In this document: in pieces, positions 37,941-46,686 of the stretch | Numbering within the stretch: position 1 is the stretch's first letter | Layout of the letters: every line of letters begins with the position of its first letter | DNA from: WLXB01 sp040221475 | GTDB taxonomy: Bacteria > Pseudomonadota > Alphaproteobacteria > Rhodospirillales > Rhodospirillaceae | Length of the DNA: 64,000 bases | Assembly: GCA_040221475.1 (NCBI GenBank) | Contig: JAVKEJ010000052.1 | Coordinates: forward strand, 248,001-312,000 | Direction: 5' to 3' | Notes under the pieces: generated by a model | Databases searched by the model: none | What the model was told of the DNA's origin: nothing | Seen by the model: the letters and a program-made list of their open reading frames with translations, nothing else | Translations under genes and position numbers: made by a program

Positions 37941-37974
37941 TGGTATGACATGGGAATTTATGGGCGTCAATGGT
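37941..37974. promoter_or_regulatory. four TGGK units at 10-base spacing: candidate MraZ operator
   Basis: Read on the plus strand, TGGT, TGGG, TGGG and TGGT start at 37941, 37951, 37961 and 37971, exactly one helical turn apart. MraZ in E. coli binds TGGGN repeats with 5-base spacers, i.e. the same 10-base period. The units lie in the leader between the candidate mraZ promoter and start codon. Their strand is opposite to that of mraZ, which I believe differs from E. coli. Confidence 0.55.
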
Positions 37975-37993
37975 ACTAAGGTGTCGTTTCGGC

Positions 37994-38023
37994 CATATGT
38001 TCCGTATTTGTTCTTATTGTCAA
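37994..38023 (-). promoter_or_regulatory. candidate promoter of mraZ and the dcw cluster
   Basis: On the minus strand a perfect -35 TTGACA (38018-38023) is followed 18 bases later by a weak -10 CATATG (37994-37999). The predicted transcript would start near 37987 and include the TGGK repeats in its leader. Confidence 0.4.
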
Positions 38024-38076
38024 GAGGTTAAGTGTCGAGATGTGGGGTTTTAAGGTTTGCAATGGAATTTGTGGAG

Positions 38077-38082
38077 AAAAAA
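38077..38082 (-). terminator. U-tract directly after RNase P RNA
   Basis: Six T residues on the minus strand follow the P1 helix of rnpB after only two bases. P1 plus this tract could act as an intrinsic terminator, separating rnpB from the mraZ promoter immediately downstream. Confidence 0.5.
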
Positions 38083-38084
38083 GC

Positions 38085-38467
<383 letters not shown>

Positions 38468-38473
38468 CAAACG

Positions 38474-38502
38474 TCAATAGATGACAAATCTATAAAGAAC
38501 AA
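38474..38502 (-). promoter_or_regulatory. candidate rnpB promoter
   Basis: Minus-strand TTGTTC (38497-38502) and TATTGA (38474-38479) are 17 bases apart. The RNA's 5' end predicted from helix P1 (38467) is 7 bases after the -10. Both hexamers are imperfect, but position and spacing fit. Confidence 0.45.
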
Positions 38503-38506
38503 TCAT

Positions 38507-39256
38507 TTAGGAGTAGGTCGCAGCGACAACGGAGATTCTGCCTTTTGTTAAGTCGTCGAGTGAACCAGTGAGATGATGGGCCAGAAACCGCTGTTGAAAG
38601 GCTAAAATGACATCTTTTTCGCCTGTGATTGGGTCTAAGATATCCCCGCCGCAGTCAGAGTTGCCTGGCATAGCGTAGCCAATTGAAGCTAAGTTATCCC
38701 AAGGAGCACTCGTACTCAGTTTTTCTTCGGACTCTTCTGGCCATAGACCAATGCCTTCAGATGCTAAGAGCTCCCATGGAAACCGCTCGCCGGGGTCGGC
38801 CTTACGCCCAGGGGCAATATCAGCATGGCCGACAATACCGGTTGGTGGGATATTGTGCCGCTCTGTGATGTCCTGGGCGATGGCAGTGAGAGATTTGATC
38901 TGAGCGCCTGGGAAATCTTGATAACCAAATTCATGGCCTGGATTCACAAGCTCTATACCAACTGAAACGCTATTGATGTCCGAAACACCACGCCAATAGG
39001 ATCGCCCGGCATGCCAAGCCCGCTGGTCTTCCTCTACAAGTTTGTAGACCGATCCATCTTCGTCAATGAGCAGATGAGCGCTTACCTTGGCATCTCTATT
39101 ACAGAGACGTTCTAAAGCTTCTTCACAAGACTGCATTCCGGTGTAGTGAAGCACCAGCATTGAGATTTTTACTCGACCTGTCACGTCTCGGCGGTGGTCG
39201 AAGTTTTGAGACAGTCTTTGTGTGACCTTAGGAAGCATCTTTCGTGCCTTGCTCAA
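38507..39256 (-). CDS. AmiD/AmpD-like N-acetylmuramoyl-L-alanine amidase
   Basis: Zinc amidase of the Amidase_2 family, cleaving the MurNAc-L-Ala bond of peptidoglycan or recycled muropeptides. The zinc-site regions are MLVLHYTGM (first His, about 36), a central VGIELVNPGH and the later GHADIAPGRKADPGERFPW with the second His and Asp. The ~80 residues after this may form a small peptidoglycan-binding helix bundle, as in AmiD. No signal peptide is seen, which favours a cytosolic recycling role. It overlaps the upstream transporter gene by 29 bases. Confidence 0.88.
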   Translation of the reverse strand: MSKARKMLPKVTQRLSQNFDHRRDVTGRVKISMLVLHYTGMQSCEEALERLCNRDAKVSAHLLIDEDGSVYKLVEEDQRAWHAGRSYWRGVSDINSVSVGIELVNPGHEFGYQDFPGAQIKSLTAIAQDITERHNIPPTGIVGHADIAPGRKADPGERFPWELLASEGIGLWPEESEEKLSTSAPWDNLASIGYAMPGNSDCGGDILDPITGEKDVILAFQQRFLAHHLTGSLDDLTKGRISVVAATYS

Positions 39257-40106
39257 CTGCTTTTCGTGCCAGCCTCAACTGTATCACAGCTACGCCAGCC
39301 AGAGTTAACACTCCCCCCATAACTTTTTGCCATGTCAGCGGTTCACCTAGAACAAGTATTCCAGCAGCAACACCGACAATCGGAATCAGCATGTTAAAGG
39401 GAACGACAGTATTCATCGGATATCTTTGGACCAAGCTATACCATGTCGCATGCGCCATGATGGACGCGGCAATCGCGGTATAGGCGAGAGCTCCGATGAG
39501 CGACCAGCCTGCGTTCGATATTGCGCTGAGTTGACCAGTTTCAAATACCATTGAGAGGGCGAGCAGTTGAGGGGCCGCGAACAATGACAGCCACCCGGTA
39601 ATTGCCAGAGGCCGAACGTCAGGCATGCGCTTAACGAGGACATTCGACCATGCCCAGAATACAGTACACACAACCAGCATAAAGAATGGCACCGCAGACG
39701 TGTTGCCTGGCTCACCGGCAAGAAAAGCCACACCGATAAAGGCAAAGCCCAGTCCGACAGATCTTCGCCACCCAAAATTTTCCTTGAAGACTAGCCATGA
39801 GATCAGAATCGAGAAGGGAACACCGAGTTGCAGTGTGATTGCCGCCGTTGCGGCATCAACACCAGATAGCCCAACAAACAAGAGGCCAAAATGTCCTGTG
39901 CCAAAGCATACAGATAAGATGATGAGACCACGCCAGTGTTTGCGGTCTACAGGACAAAGCGGGACAATCAACGCGGCTACAATTATGAAGCGTAAGGCAG
40001 TGAAGAGAAGAGGTGGCGCAGCCTCAACGCCGATTTTTCCGGCGATAAGATTAAAACCCCATAAGACGGCCGCCAACGTCGCAAGGGCTGTGTCGCGGCG
40101 TGACAT
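39228..40106 (-). CDS. EamA/DMT-superfamily transporter
   Basis: A 292-residue inner-membrane protein with about ten hydrophobic helices in two EamA repeats (LAAVLWGFNLIAGKIGVEA in the first; SLFAAPQLLALSMVFE onward in the second). The family exports amino acids, metabolites or drugs, and the substrate cannot be read. It ends inside the start of the amidase gene, so the two are probably translated together. Confidence 0.88.
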   Translation of the reverse strand: MSRRDTALATLAAVLWGFNLIAGKIGVEAAPPLLFTALRFIIVAALIVPLCPVDRKHWRGLIILSVCFGTGHFGLLFVGLSGVDAATAAITLQLGVPFSILISWLVFKENFGWRRSVGLGFAFIGVAFLAGEPGNTSAVPFFMLVVCTVFWAWSNVLVKRMPDVRPLAITGWLSLFAAPQLLALSMVFETGQLSAISNAGWSLIGALAYTAIAASIMAHATWYSLVQRYPMNTVVPFNMLIPIVGVAAGILVLGEPLTWQKVMGGVLTLAGVAVIQLRLARKAVEQGTKDAS

Positions 40107-40165
40107 AAGACCAGACCAGCCCCCAAAGTGAAACGCGAAAGGACAGACTTAGCAGGACTGGTGAA

Positions 40166-40187
40166 CCGGCGGCAATGCTGCCGCCGG
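40166..40187 (-). terminator. GC-rich hairpin after rpoH
   Basis: CCGGCGGCA and TGCCGCCGG form a perfect 9-bp stem with a 4-base loop, 28 bases after the rpoH stop. No T-run follows on the minus strand, so intrinsic termination is uncertain. It could also protect the rpoH 3' end. Confidence 0.45.
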
Positions 40188-40214
40188 CTCAAAACTCATT
40201 TTTCTTTAGGCCGG

Positions 40215-41117
40215 TCAGATCGCGCCGTGGGCCAGGTTAGAAGCATCCGGCGCCAGAGCAGATTTTAGTTTTGCAATTGCACCCGACTCAATCTGGCGAA
40301 TGCGTTCTGCTGTAACACCATAAATGTTGGCCAGTGCGGACAGCGTCTTAGGGCGGTCCGTTAAATATCTTTTACTGACAATATCCCGTTCGCGCGGGTC
40401 CAACCGGGTTAAGCCACGTTTGAGAGCTTGTTTTCTGAGGCGTTCCATCTCTTGTACTTCATAGGACTGCTCAGGTGTCTCGTCGTCACAGGCGATGGTG
40501 TCCAGCATCGTTAACGTGCTACCATCTTCTTCTGATACGGGCTGCTCCAATGACGGATCAACCGCCGACAATCTGGTGTCCATTGCAATAACGTCCTCTC
40601 GTGAGACGCTGAATCGCTCGGCGATGGCTGTGACGTCTGCATCAGTCAGGTATCGCGTACCTTCTAATGACATATCCCGCTTGGCGCGCTTCAAGTTGAA
40701 GAACAGCTTCTTCTTACTGGCACTGTTGCCAACCTTGATTAGCGACCAAGTTTGCAGAATAAAGTTCAAGATTGCTGCTTTGATCCACCACCTTGCGTAG
40801 GTTGAGAAGCGAAAGCCTTTTTCAGGCTTGAAGCGCTCAATGGATTGCATCAGGCCAATGTGGCCCTCGCTGATCAGGTCATCGACATTAATGCCGTACC
40901 CGCTGAATTTACGTGCAATGCGGGGAACAAGACGAAGATGACTTTCAATCAGGCGGTCAAGGGCTTTGCGGTCGCCGGTTTCTTTCCAGCGGCGCACGAG
41001 ATCTTTCTCGTCTTCTTCAGACAAGACCGGAAATGAGCGCGCATGCAGCGCGCTCGGTACATTTGTCAAGTGACTGACAGCACCTTTGAGAGCCTGTGTG
41101 GCGGACTTTTCGGACAT
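40215..41117 (-). CDS. rpoH: heat-shock sigma factor RpoH (sigma-32)
   Basis: Alternative sigma factor for heat-shock promoters. Region 2 (DLISEGHIGLMQSIERFKPEKGFRFSTYARWWIKAAI; core-binding and -10 recognition) is followed by the RpoH-box region just after QTWSLIKVGNSASKKKLFFN. The C-terminal region 4 helix-turn-helix is TLSALANIYGVTAERIRQIE. 300 residues, normal length. AAGGAAGG lies upstream of the ATG. A 292-base divergent spacer separates it from the acyl-CoA dehydrogenase gene. Many alphaproteobacteria have several rpoH copies; only one is visible here. Confidence 0.96.
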   Translation of the reverse strand: MSEKSATQALKGAVSHLTNVPSALHARSFPVLSEEDEKDLVRRWKETGDRKALDRLIESHLRLVPRIARKFSGYGINVDDLISEGHIGLMQSIERFKPEKGFRFSTYARWWIKAAILNFILQTWSLIKVGNSASKKKLFFNLKRAKRDMSLEGTRYLTDADVTAIAERFSVSREDVIAMDTRLSAVDPSLEQPVSEEDGSTLTMLDTIACDDETPEQSYEVQEMERLRKQALKRGLTRLDPRERDIVSKRYLTDRPKTLSALANIYGVTAERIRQIESGAIAKLKSALAPDASNLAHGAI

Positions 41118-41253
41118 TTTGAACCCTTTACCTTCCTTGGTTAAGTGGCTGGATGATTAAAATAGGACTAGTTCGGTCCTGTTTACAATAAAAACCCGAC
41201 TAATTTAGTACTGTATATACGTAACAAGTTCGTGATTTGGATTTCCCAAAGGA

Positions 41254-41290
41254 TTTCTGGGGTTTTTATGCTTTTTCTGGGGTATACCCC
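41254..41290 (+). promoter_or_regulatory. tandem TTTCTGGGGT repeat and palindrome upstream of acyl-CoA dehydrogenase
   Basis: TTTCTGGGGT occurs at 41254-41263 and 41274-41283, exactly 20 bases apart. The second copy runs into the perfect 12-base palindrome GGGGTATACCCC (41279-41290). Placed about 120 bases before the start codon in a divergent spacer, this is a candidate operator. The binding protein is unknown. Confidence 0.45.
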
Positions 41291-41409
41291 CTAGGTTCGC
41301 ACCGTTGACCGGGAGCCTGAAAACTTTAAGTTACGATCAATTGTCACTGCCGACTTACTGGGCACCCATCTTCTTTAACCTGGATCGGCCAACACAAAAA
41401 GGATCGTCA

Positions 41410-43194
41410 ATGTCGGCTTACAAAGCTCCCCTTCGCGATATGCGTTTTGTCACCCATGAAGTGTTCTCTGCCGCTGATAAACTGACGTCCCTTTCCGGTT
41501 TCGAAGAGGCATCTGAAGACCTGATAGATGCGGTTCTGGAGGAATGCGGAAAACTCTGTGAAGGTGTATTGGCACCGTTGAATCAATCTGGTGATGAAGA
41601 AGGGTGTCAGTTTGATAACGGTTCCGTCACAACCCCGTCTGGCTTTAAAGCAGCATACAAGCAGTTTGCTGAAGGTGGCTGGTGTGGCTTAACCGCTAGC
41701 CCGGAGTTTGGCGGTCAAGGCTTGCCAGAAACGTTACAATACTTAGTTGATGAAATGGTGGGGTCCGCCAACTTATCCTTTGGGCTTTATCCCGGCCTGA
41801 CGCAGGGCACCATCATGTGCCTCACGGCACATGGCACAGAAGACCAACAAAAGACTTATCTGCCCAAACTGATTAGCGGTGAATGGCAGGGGACCATGTG
41901 CCTGACGGAGCCACATGCTGGGTCTGACCTTGGGTTGCTGCGCAGTAAGGCTGAACCAAACGATGACGGGACATATGCCATTACCGGTACGAAGATTTTC
42001 ATCTCGGCCGGAGAGCACGACATGACCGAGAATTTTGTGCATCTGGTGCTGGCTCGTTTGCCGGGAGCGCCGGAAGGCAGTCGGGGTATTTCAATGTTTT
42101 TGGTGCCCAAATTTCTTCCCCAAGATGACGGCTCACTTGGTGCTCGTAACGCCGTCTCCGCAGGATCCATCGAACATAAGATGGGTATGAAGGCGTCGGT
42201 GACCTGCGTCATGAATTTTGATGCCGCACAGGGCTGGCTTGTGGGCAAAGAGCATAAGGGCTTGGCTGGCATGTTCACGATGATGAATAAAGAGCGGCTT
42301 TTTGTCGGCACTCAAGGAATCTCTCAGGCAGAAACTGCCTATCAAAATGCGGTGGCTTATGCGAAAGATCGTATTCAGGGTCGCTCTGCCGAGGGGGCAA
42401 CCCAGCCCGATAAGGCGGCTGACCCTATTATCGTGCATCCCGATATTCGCAATAAATTGCTGTTCTCCCGATCAATCATCGAAGCTCAACGGGCCTTAGC
42501 TGTGTGGACGCAACTCAACGTCGATATGGCGCATGCACACGCTGACGATGCCGTGCGCCAGCATGCTGGAGATATGGAAGCGCTGATGACGCCGATTATA
42601 AAATCAGCATGCACAGACTTTGGAACAGAAATCACTAACGCTTGTCTTCAAGTATTCGGCGGTCATGGTTACATCCGGGAGTGGGGCATGGAGCAATTGG
42701 TGCGTGATGTCCGGATCACTCAAATCTACGAAGGCACGAATACTATTCAGGCTTTGGATTTGGTTGGTCGCAAGCTTTCCTTGCATGATGGTCGCCTGTT
42801 TGCGGGGTTACTCAAAGAAATTGATCAGTCACTTCAGGCCATAGCCGGGCGCAATGATTTGTCTGAGTTTGTTGTTCCGTTTGAAGCTTCTTTAGACCGT
42901 CTCAAAGCCGCAACTGAGTGGCTTAAAGAGGAAGCACAAAAAGACGTCAATGCGCTTGGTGCAGCAGCCAATGATTATCTAAAGCTATTCGCGCTTACGT
43001 TATATGGCTGGATGTGGCTGAAAATGGCTGAGAAGGCTCTGGATGCGCGCGCGAGTGGCGATGACTTCTACGACACTAAGTTGACTGTCGGTCGTTACTT
43101 CATGACGCGTGTTTTGCCTGGAACGTGTTCTTTGGATGCGGCAATGCGGTCAGGGTCTCGTGCGATGATGGCACTTCCAGAGGCCGCGTTTTAA
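41410..43194 (+). CDS. acyl-CoA dehydrogenase, DmdC-like (3-methylmercaptopropionyl-CoA dehydrogenase type)
   Basis: FAD-dependent acyl-CoA dehydrogenase of the long (~600-residue) class. The N-terminus MSAYKAPLRDMRFVTHEVF, the FAD-binding TMCLTEPHAGSDLG and ITGTKIFISAGEHD segments, and the C-terminal GGHGYIREWGMEQLVRD and YEGTNTIQALDL motifs are typical. DmdC acts in the demethylation route of dimethylsulfoniopropionate, but close homologues handle other medium-chain acyl-CoAs, and no dmdA/B/D genes are near. The ATG at 41410, with AAGGA upstream, is chosen over an upstream in-frame ATG at 41305, whose extra residues do not fit the family. Confidence 0.88.
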   Translation: MSAYKAPLRDMRFVTHEVFSAADKLTSLSGFEEASEDLIDAVLEECGKLCEGVLAPLNQSGDEEGCQFDNGSVTTPSGFKAAYKQFAEGGWCGLTASPEFGGQGLPETLQYLVDEMVGSANLSFGLYPGLTQGTIMCLTAHGTEDQQKTYLPKLISGEWQGTMCLTEPHAGSDLGLLRSKAEPNDDGTYAITGTKIFISAGEHDMTENFVHLVLARLPGAPEGSRGISMFLVPKFLPQDDGSLGARNAVSAGSIEHKMGMKASVTCVMNFDAAQGWLVGKEHKGLAGMFTMMNKERLFVGTQGISQAETAYQNAVAYAKDRIQGRSAEGATQPDKAADPIIVHPDIRNKLLFSRSIIEAQRALAVWTQLNVDMAHAHADDAVRQHAGDMEALMTPIIKSACTDFGTEITNACLQVFGGHGYIREWGMEQLVRDVRITQIYEGTNTIQALDLVGRKLSLHDGRLFAGLLKEIDQSLQAIAGRNDLSEFVVPFEASLDRLKAATEWLKEEAQKDVNALGAAANDYLKLFALTLYGWMWLKMAEKALDARASGDDFYDTKLTVGRYFMTRVLPGTCSLDAAMRSGSRAMMALPEAAF

Positions 43195-43212
43195 TCAGAG
43201 AGAGACGCCTGC

Positions 43213-46200
43213 ATGAAACGCTTCGGCGCGATTACATTTGGCGTTGTTATCTTGCTATTGGTAGGCGTGCTAATAACGCCGTCTTTTATTGATTGGACGC
43301 CGTATCGGAAAATCTTTGAATCTCGTATCTCTGCCATCACTGGCCGTGAAGTCACTGTCGAGGGTGATTTAAGTTTTTCTTTTTTGCCCCGTCCGGCGTT
43401 ATACATGAAAGCGGTGCGTATTGGCAGTATTGATGGTGCAATAAGTTCTGATTTCACAATTGCTGAGGCTGTGAATGTAAATCTTGCTTTTCGTCCTTTG
43501 CTTGTCGGAGGTATTCAGTTCACTTCAGTTGAGCTTGTCCGACCGCTGATTTTTGCAGAGGTGCTGCCGGATGGACGAAATACCTGGACTCTCAATCCAT
43601 CGTTATCCGTCTCAATTGACGGCGCGCGACTCTCCGATAGCAACACTTCATTTGATTTGCGCATTGATAGTTTGACAGTGATCGATGGAGAGCTGATTTA
43701 TAATAATGCGACTGATGATCCGATCTACGCTGTAAGTGGATTCAATGCAGACATAACGGCTGAAAGTATTAACGGACCCTACGCCGCACATGGGGAGGCC
43801 AGGGTCGCTGGCGTCAACTGGACCTTTCAGGGCACTGTTGGCGCACCAACCACAAACGGTTTGAGGACGGTTGCGGTCGATATGGATACGGCAAACGGCA
43901 ATATCCAGTCGCGATTTTCAGGTCAGATGGCGGCGAGCCTTGGAATGTCTTCTATAAGCGGCAGGCTGGCACTCAGTGGAACAAACGCAACCGAAGGTCT
44001 TGCTTCATTTGGCTTTGTTGTCGGTGATAGTTTGGCGCGAGCGTTAAGTCGACCGTATGAACTCGCCGCGAAAGTTGACTTTGCGGAGTCATCTGCGCGT
44101 GTATCGAATATTGAGCTACGTTCTGATGAAGTTCGTTTAAGTGGTGCTGGAGAAGCAAAATGGGGCGAATCTCATCATATCGAACTCTCTTTAAAGGCTT
44201 CACGTTTGGACCTCGAGTCGTGGCTGACAGGTGGCCTTGATCGTATCGTTGATACACCTTTCTTTGACTTTGACGCTGCCACAACCGCGAACACATTGGC
44301 CGAGGGTGAGGTCTCTTATGTGCTTCCACGGATGCTTTCAGCACGACTCAACTTTGGCATAGACTTGATCGAATGGAACGGTCAGGTCATGCGCAATGGT
44401 CTTATTTCTGTATCGTTGCAAGAGGGCGAGCTTGCAATAAAAAATGCCAGTTTGGACTTGCCTGGTAATTCGCAACTTTCATTTTCAGGATCTGTAAAAA
44501 ACCATAAGGGTGGCGTGTTCTTTGACCTCAAAGCGGTGGGACAGAGCCGTAACGCGCGTAGTTTATTGTCGTGGCTTGAGTTTGATTTGCCCGACGGCCT
44601 TGCCACTTCAGGTAGAATGAATGCGCTGTCGTTTGAGAGTCAAATCATTGGCACGCCGAGCGATATTAAGCTGAAAAACATTCAAGCTGTTCTGGATACA
44701 ACGCGTCTTACAGGAACGGCCAATCTTGCGCGCGCAGAGCGTTTACAACTCGGGCTGGATATTAATGTTAATCAGCTCGACTTGGATTCTTACGCGCCTG
44801 GCTTTTCGGACCGGCTCTTCAGTATAGCTCATAGAGCAGAAGATATTGAGCTGGTCTCAACAACTCAGCCTAACGATAAGACATCAACATTAATTTCTAA
44901 GTTTCCAATTGATGTCAGTATAACGGCGTCATTGGGTTCGGTTGTTGTCGCTGGTAAAAGTGTTGAGGGCATGTTGTTGAGCGCCAACACAACCCCAAAC
45001 GGAGTTCTCGTTAAGAATTTCAGCCTGTCAAATTTCGCGGGTGCCTCTTTGCAAGGCGCGGGACTCATAAAAAGCTTTTCCCCGGTTTTCAGCGTTGAAG
45101 ATTTTAAAGTTCAAGCAAAAACGAATGATTTCTACCGCCTGGTGCGTGCGCTTAATGCCAACGTCCCTATTATTCCGCTGTTGAGTGCATCTATTAATTT
45201 GCAGGGCGAGATCACGGGCACGCCATCATCCTTGTCGCTCAATGCCGAGGGAAGGGCTGGTGATTTGGTTATCAAAGCATCCGGCACTCTTTCAGATGTT
45301 TTTTCCGGCTTTGATCAAGGTCTTTCGTTTGAGATCAAGGCCAGCGCTGATCACCCAAGTTACTCGAGTTTTCTGTCCGGTCTGAACATGGACCGAAATG
45401 ATGACTCAATCTTAGCCGAGGCGAGTAGTTTGTCCGTGAACGCTGTAGGAGGAGACTCCCTCATCACGCTGAACTCACTGTTGTTAAATGTCGGCGTAAA
45501 CGGCGTTGAAGGTAACGCGATTGTTGATCTGTCTGGCGTTCAGCCTCAGGTGACAGGCTCATTACATGTATTAGACCTAAACGTTGACGATGTGATTCCA
45601 AAAGACTCTACAGCACGCTTGATGCGGTCTAGTTTGGCTCGTGGCACAAATAACTCGGGTGATGTTTCTGGGCGGTGGTCATCCGCACCTATTGATCTAT
45701 CCGTGATATCTAAATTTAATGGCACACTAAATCTCACCGCAAAGAGTCTGAGCGGCTGGGGAGTTTTGATTGAAAATCTGGAGGCTCCCATAACGCTTCA
45801 AGACAGTACGCTCTCGATCACAAAATGGTCTGGTGATCTTTTCGGTGGGCCTTCAAATGGCGATTTTACCATTACCGTGGGTGAAACACATCAGATTCAA
45901 ACGCGTATGGATGTTGTTGATGCAGAGTTAAATCAGAACACAGATGACTCGGCTTCATCTGCGTTTATGAGCTTTAGTGGTAAGTTCTCTTCTTCGGGTC
46001 AGAGCCAACAAGAATTGGTTTCGAATCTCTCAGGCGGTGGCGTTTTGAAGACGAGTGACCTTGATGCAAGAGCCACCAGTGAAAATGCAGTCATCGCTGC
46101 GGCCCTGGTGCCTGTGCGTGCGCTCAGTCAACTGGGTGGGCTAGTAACAGGTAATAGACCCGATGGTTCAGCAACGCTGGAGTCAGCGTTCAATATATCT

Positions 46201-46449
46201 AAAGGAGTTGCAACCCTTGATGAGGCAAGTTTGACGTCCAATGTATACGCTGGAGAATTCACGGGCACGATTGATCTGCCGAGATGGACAATTGATGCCC
46301 AAGGCCGGATCAGACTGCAATCTAACACGCTTGCAAAATTGACTAATAATAGAGTGCAATTACCGGCCCTGATTCCAATTGAGGTTTTTGGTTCTTTAGA
46401 CGCTCCAAACGTCAGGCTCAATGCGAGTGGTGGCTTAGTCGCCAACTGA
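43213..46449 (+). CDS. AsmA-family protein
   Basis: A 1078-residue protein with one N-terminal transmembrane helix (FGVVILLLVGVLITPSFI, about 9-26). A repetitive beta-rich periplasmic part follows, and an AsmA C-terminal domain lies near residues 800-1060. The family resembles bridge-like lipid transporters and is linked to phospholipid traffic between inner and outer membranes. The start motif (DWTPYRKIFESRISAITGRE) is the usual AsmA N-terminal block. It begins 18 bases after the dehydrogenase gene and its end overlaps the convergent ribbon-helix-helix gene by 15 bases. Confidence 0.88.
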   Translation: MKRFGAITFGVVILLLVGVLITPSFIDWTPYRKIFESRISAITGREVTVEGDLSFSFLPRPALYMKAVRIGSIDGAISSDFTIAEAVNVNLAFRPLLVGGIQFTSVELVRPLIFAEVLPDGRNTWTLNPSLSVSIDGARLSDSNTSFDLRIDSLTVIDGELIYNNATDDPIYAVSGFNADITAESINGPYAAHGEARVAGVNWTFQGTVGAPTTNGLRTVAVDMDTANGNIQSRFSGQMAASLGMSSISGRLALSGTNATEGLASFGFVVGDSLARALSRPYELAAKVDFAESSARVSNIELRSDEVRLSGAGEAKWGESHHIELSLKASRLDLESWLTGGLDRIVDTPFFDFDAATTANTLAEGEVSYVLPRMLSARLNFGIDLIEWNGQVMRNGLISVSLQEGELAIKNASLDLPGNSQLSFSGSVKNHKGGVFFDLKAVGQSRNARSLLSWLEFDLPDGLATSGRMNALSFESQIIGTPSDIKLKNIQAVLDTTRLTGTANLARAERLQLGLDINVNQLDLDSYAPGFSDRLFSIAHRAEDIELVSTTQPNDKTSTLISKFPIDVSITASLGSVVVAGKSVEGMLLSANTTPNGVLVKNFSLSNFAGASLQGAGLIKSFSPVFSVEDFKVQAKTNDFYRLVRALNANVPIIPLLSASINLQGEITGTPSSLSLNAEGRAGDLVIKASGTLSDVFSGFDQGLSFEIKASADHPSYSSFLSGLNMDRNDDSILAEASSLSVNAVGGDSLITLNSLLLNVGVNGVEGNAIVDLSGVQPQVTGSLHVLDLNVDDVIPKDSTARLMRSSLARGTNNSGDVSGRWSSAPIDLSVISKFNGTLNLTAKSLSGWGVLIENLEAPITLQDSTLSITKWSGDLFGGPSNGDFTITVGETHQIQTRMDVVDAELNQNTDDSASSAFMSFSGKFSSSGQSQQELVSNLSGGGVLKTSDLDARATSENAVIAAALVPVRALSQLGGLVTGNRPDGSATLESAFNISKGVATLDEASLTSNVYAGEFTGTIDLPRWTIDAQGRIRLQSNTLAKLTNNRVQLPALIPIEVFGSLDAPNVRLNASGGLVAN

Positions 46450-46686
46450 ATCTGAGACAGCGTTAGCAGCAGTCTGTGTTCCGTTTTGCAGAGTTTTAAG
46501 GACGTGCAGTCTTAAAGCGCTTGATAAACCACCTGTTCTTTCTTTGTCGATTTTAGCCACTAAGTCGGGGAGGGAGCAGCGCTCGTCCCGCGCAATCTGT
46601 TTTAACGCTTCCCAAAATTCCTCTTCCAGGGAAATGCTGGTGGGATGACCTGCAATATTGATGGAGCGCTTCAGAATGAGACTCAT
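46435..46686 (-). CDS. ribbon-helix-helix domain protein
   Basis: An 83-residue protein whose N-terminal 60 residues fit a ribbon-helix-helix fold (KRSINIAGHPTSISLEEEFW, then EALKQIARDERCSLPDLVAK and SSALRLHVLKTL). This resembles the RHH_4 family found in many alphaproteobacteria. Probably a small dimeric DNA-binding regulator; the target is unknown. Its start overlaps the fumC stop by 4 bases, so it is co-expressed with the fumarases. Confidence 0.8.
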   Translation of the reverse strand: MSLILKRSINIAGHPTSISLEEEFWEALKQIARDERCSLPDLVAKIDKERTGGLSSALRLHVLKTLQNGTQTAANAVSDSVGD

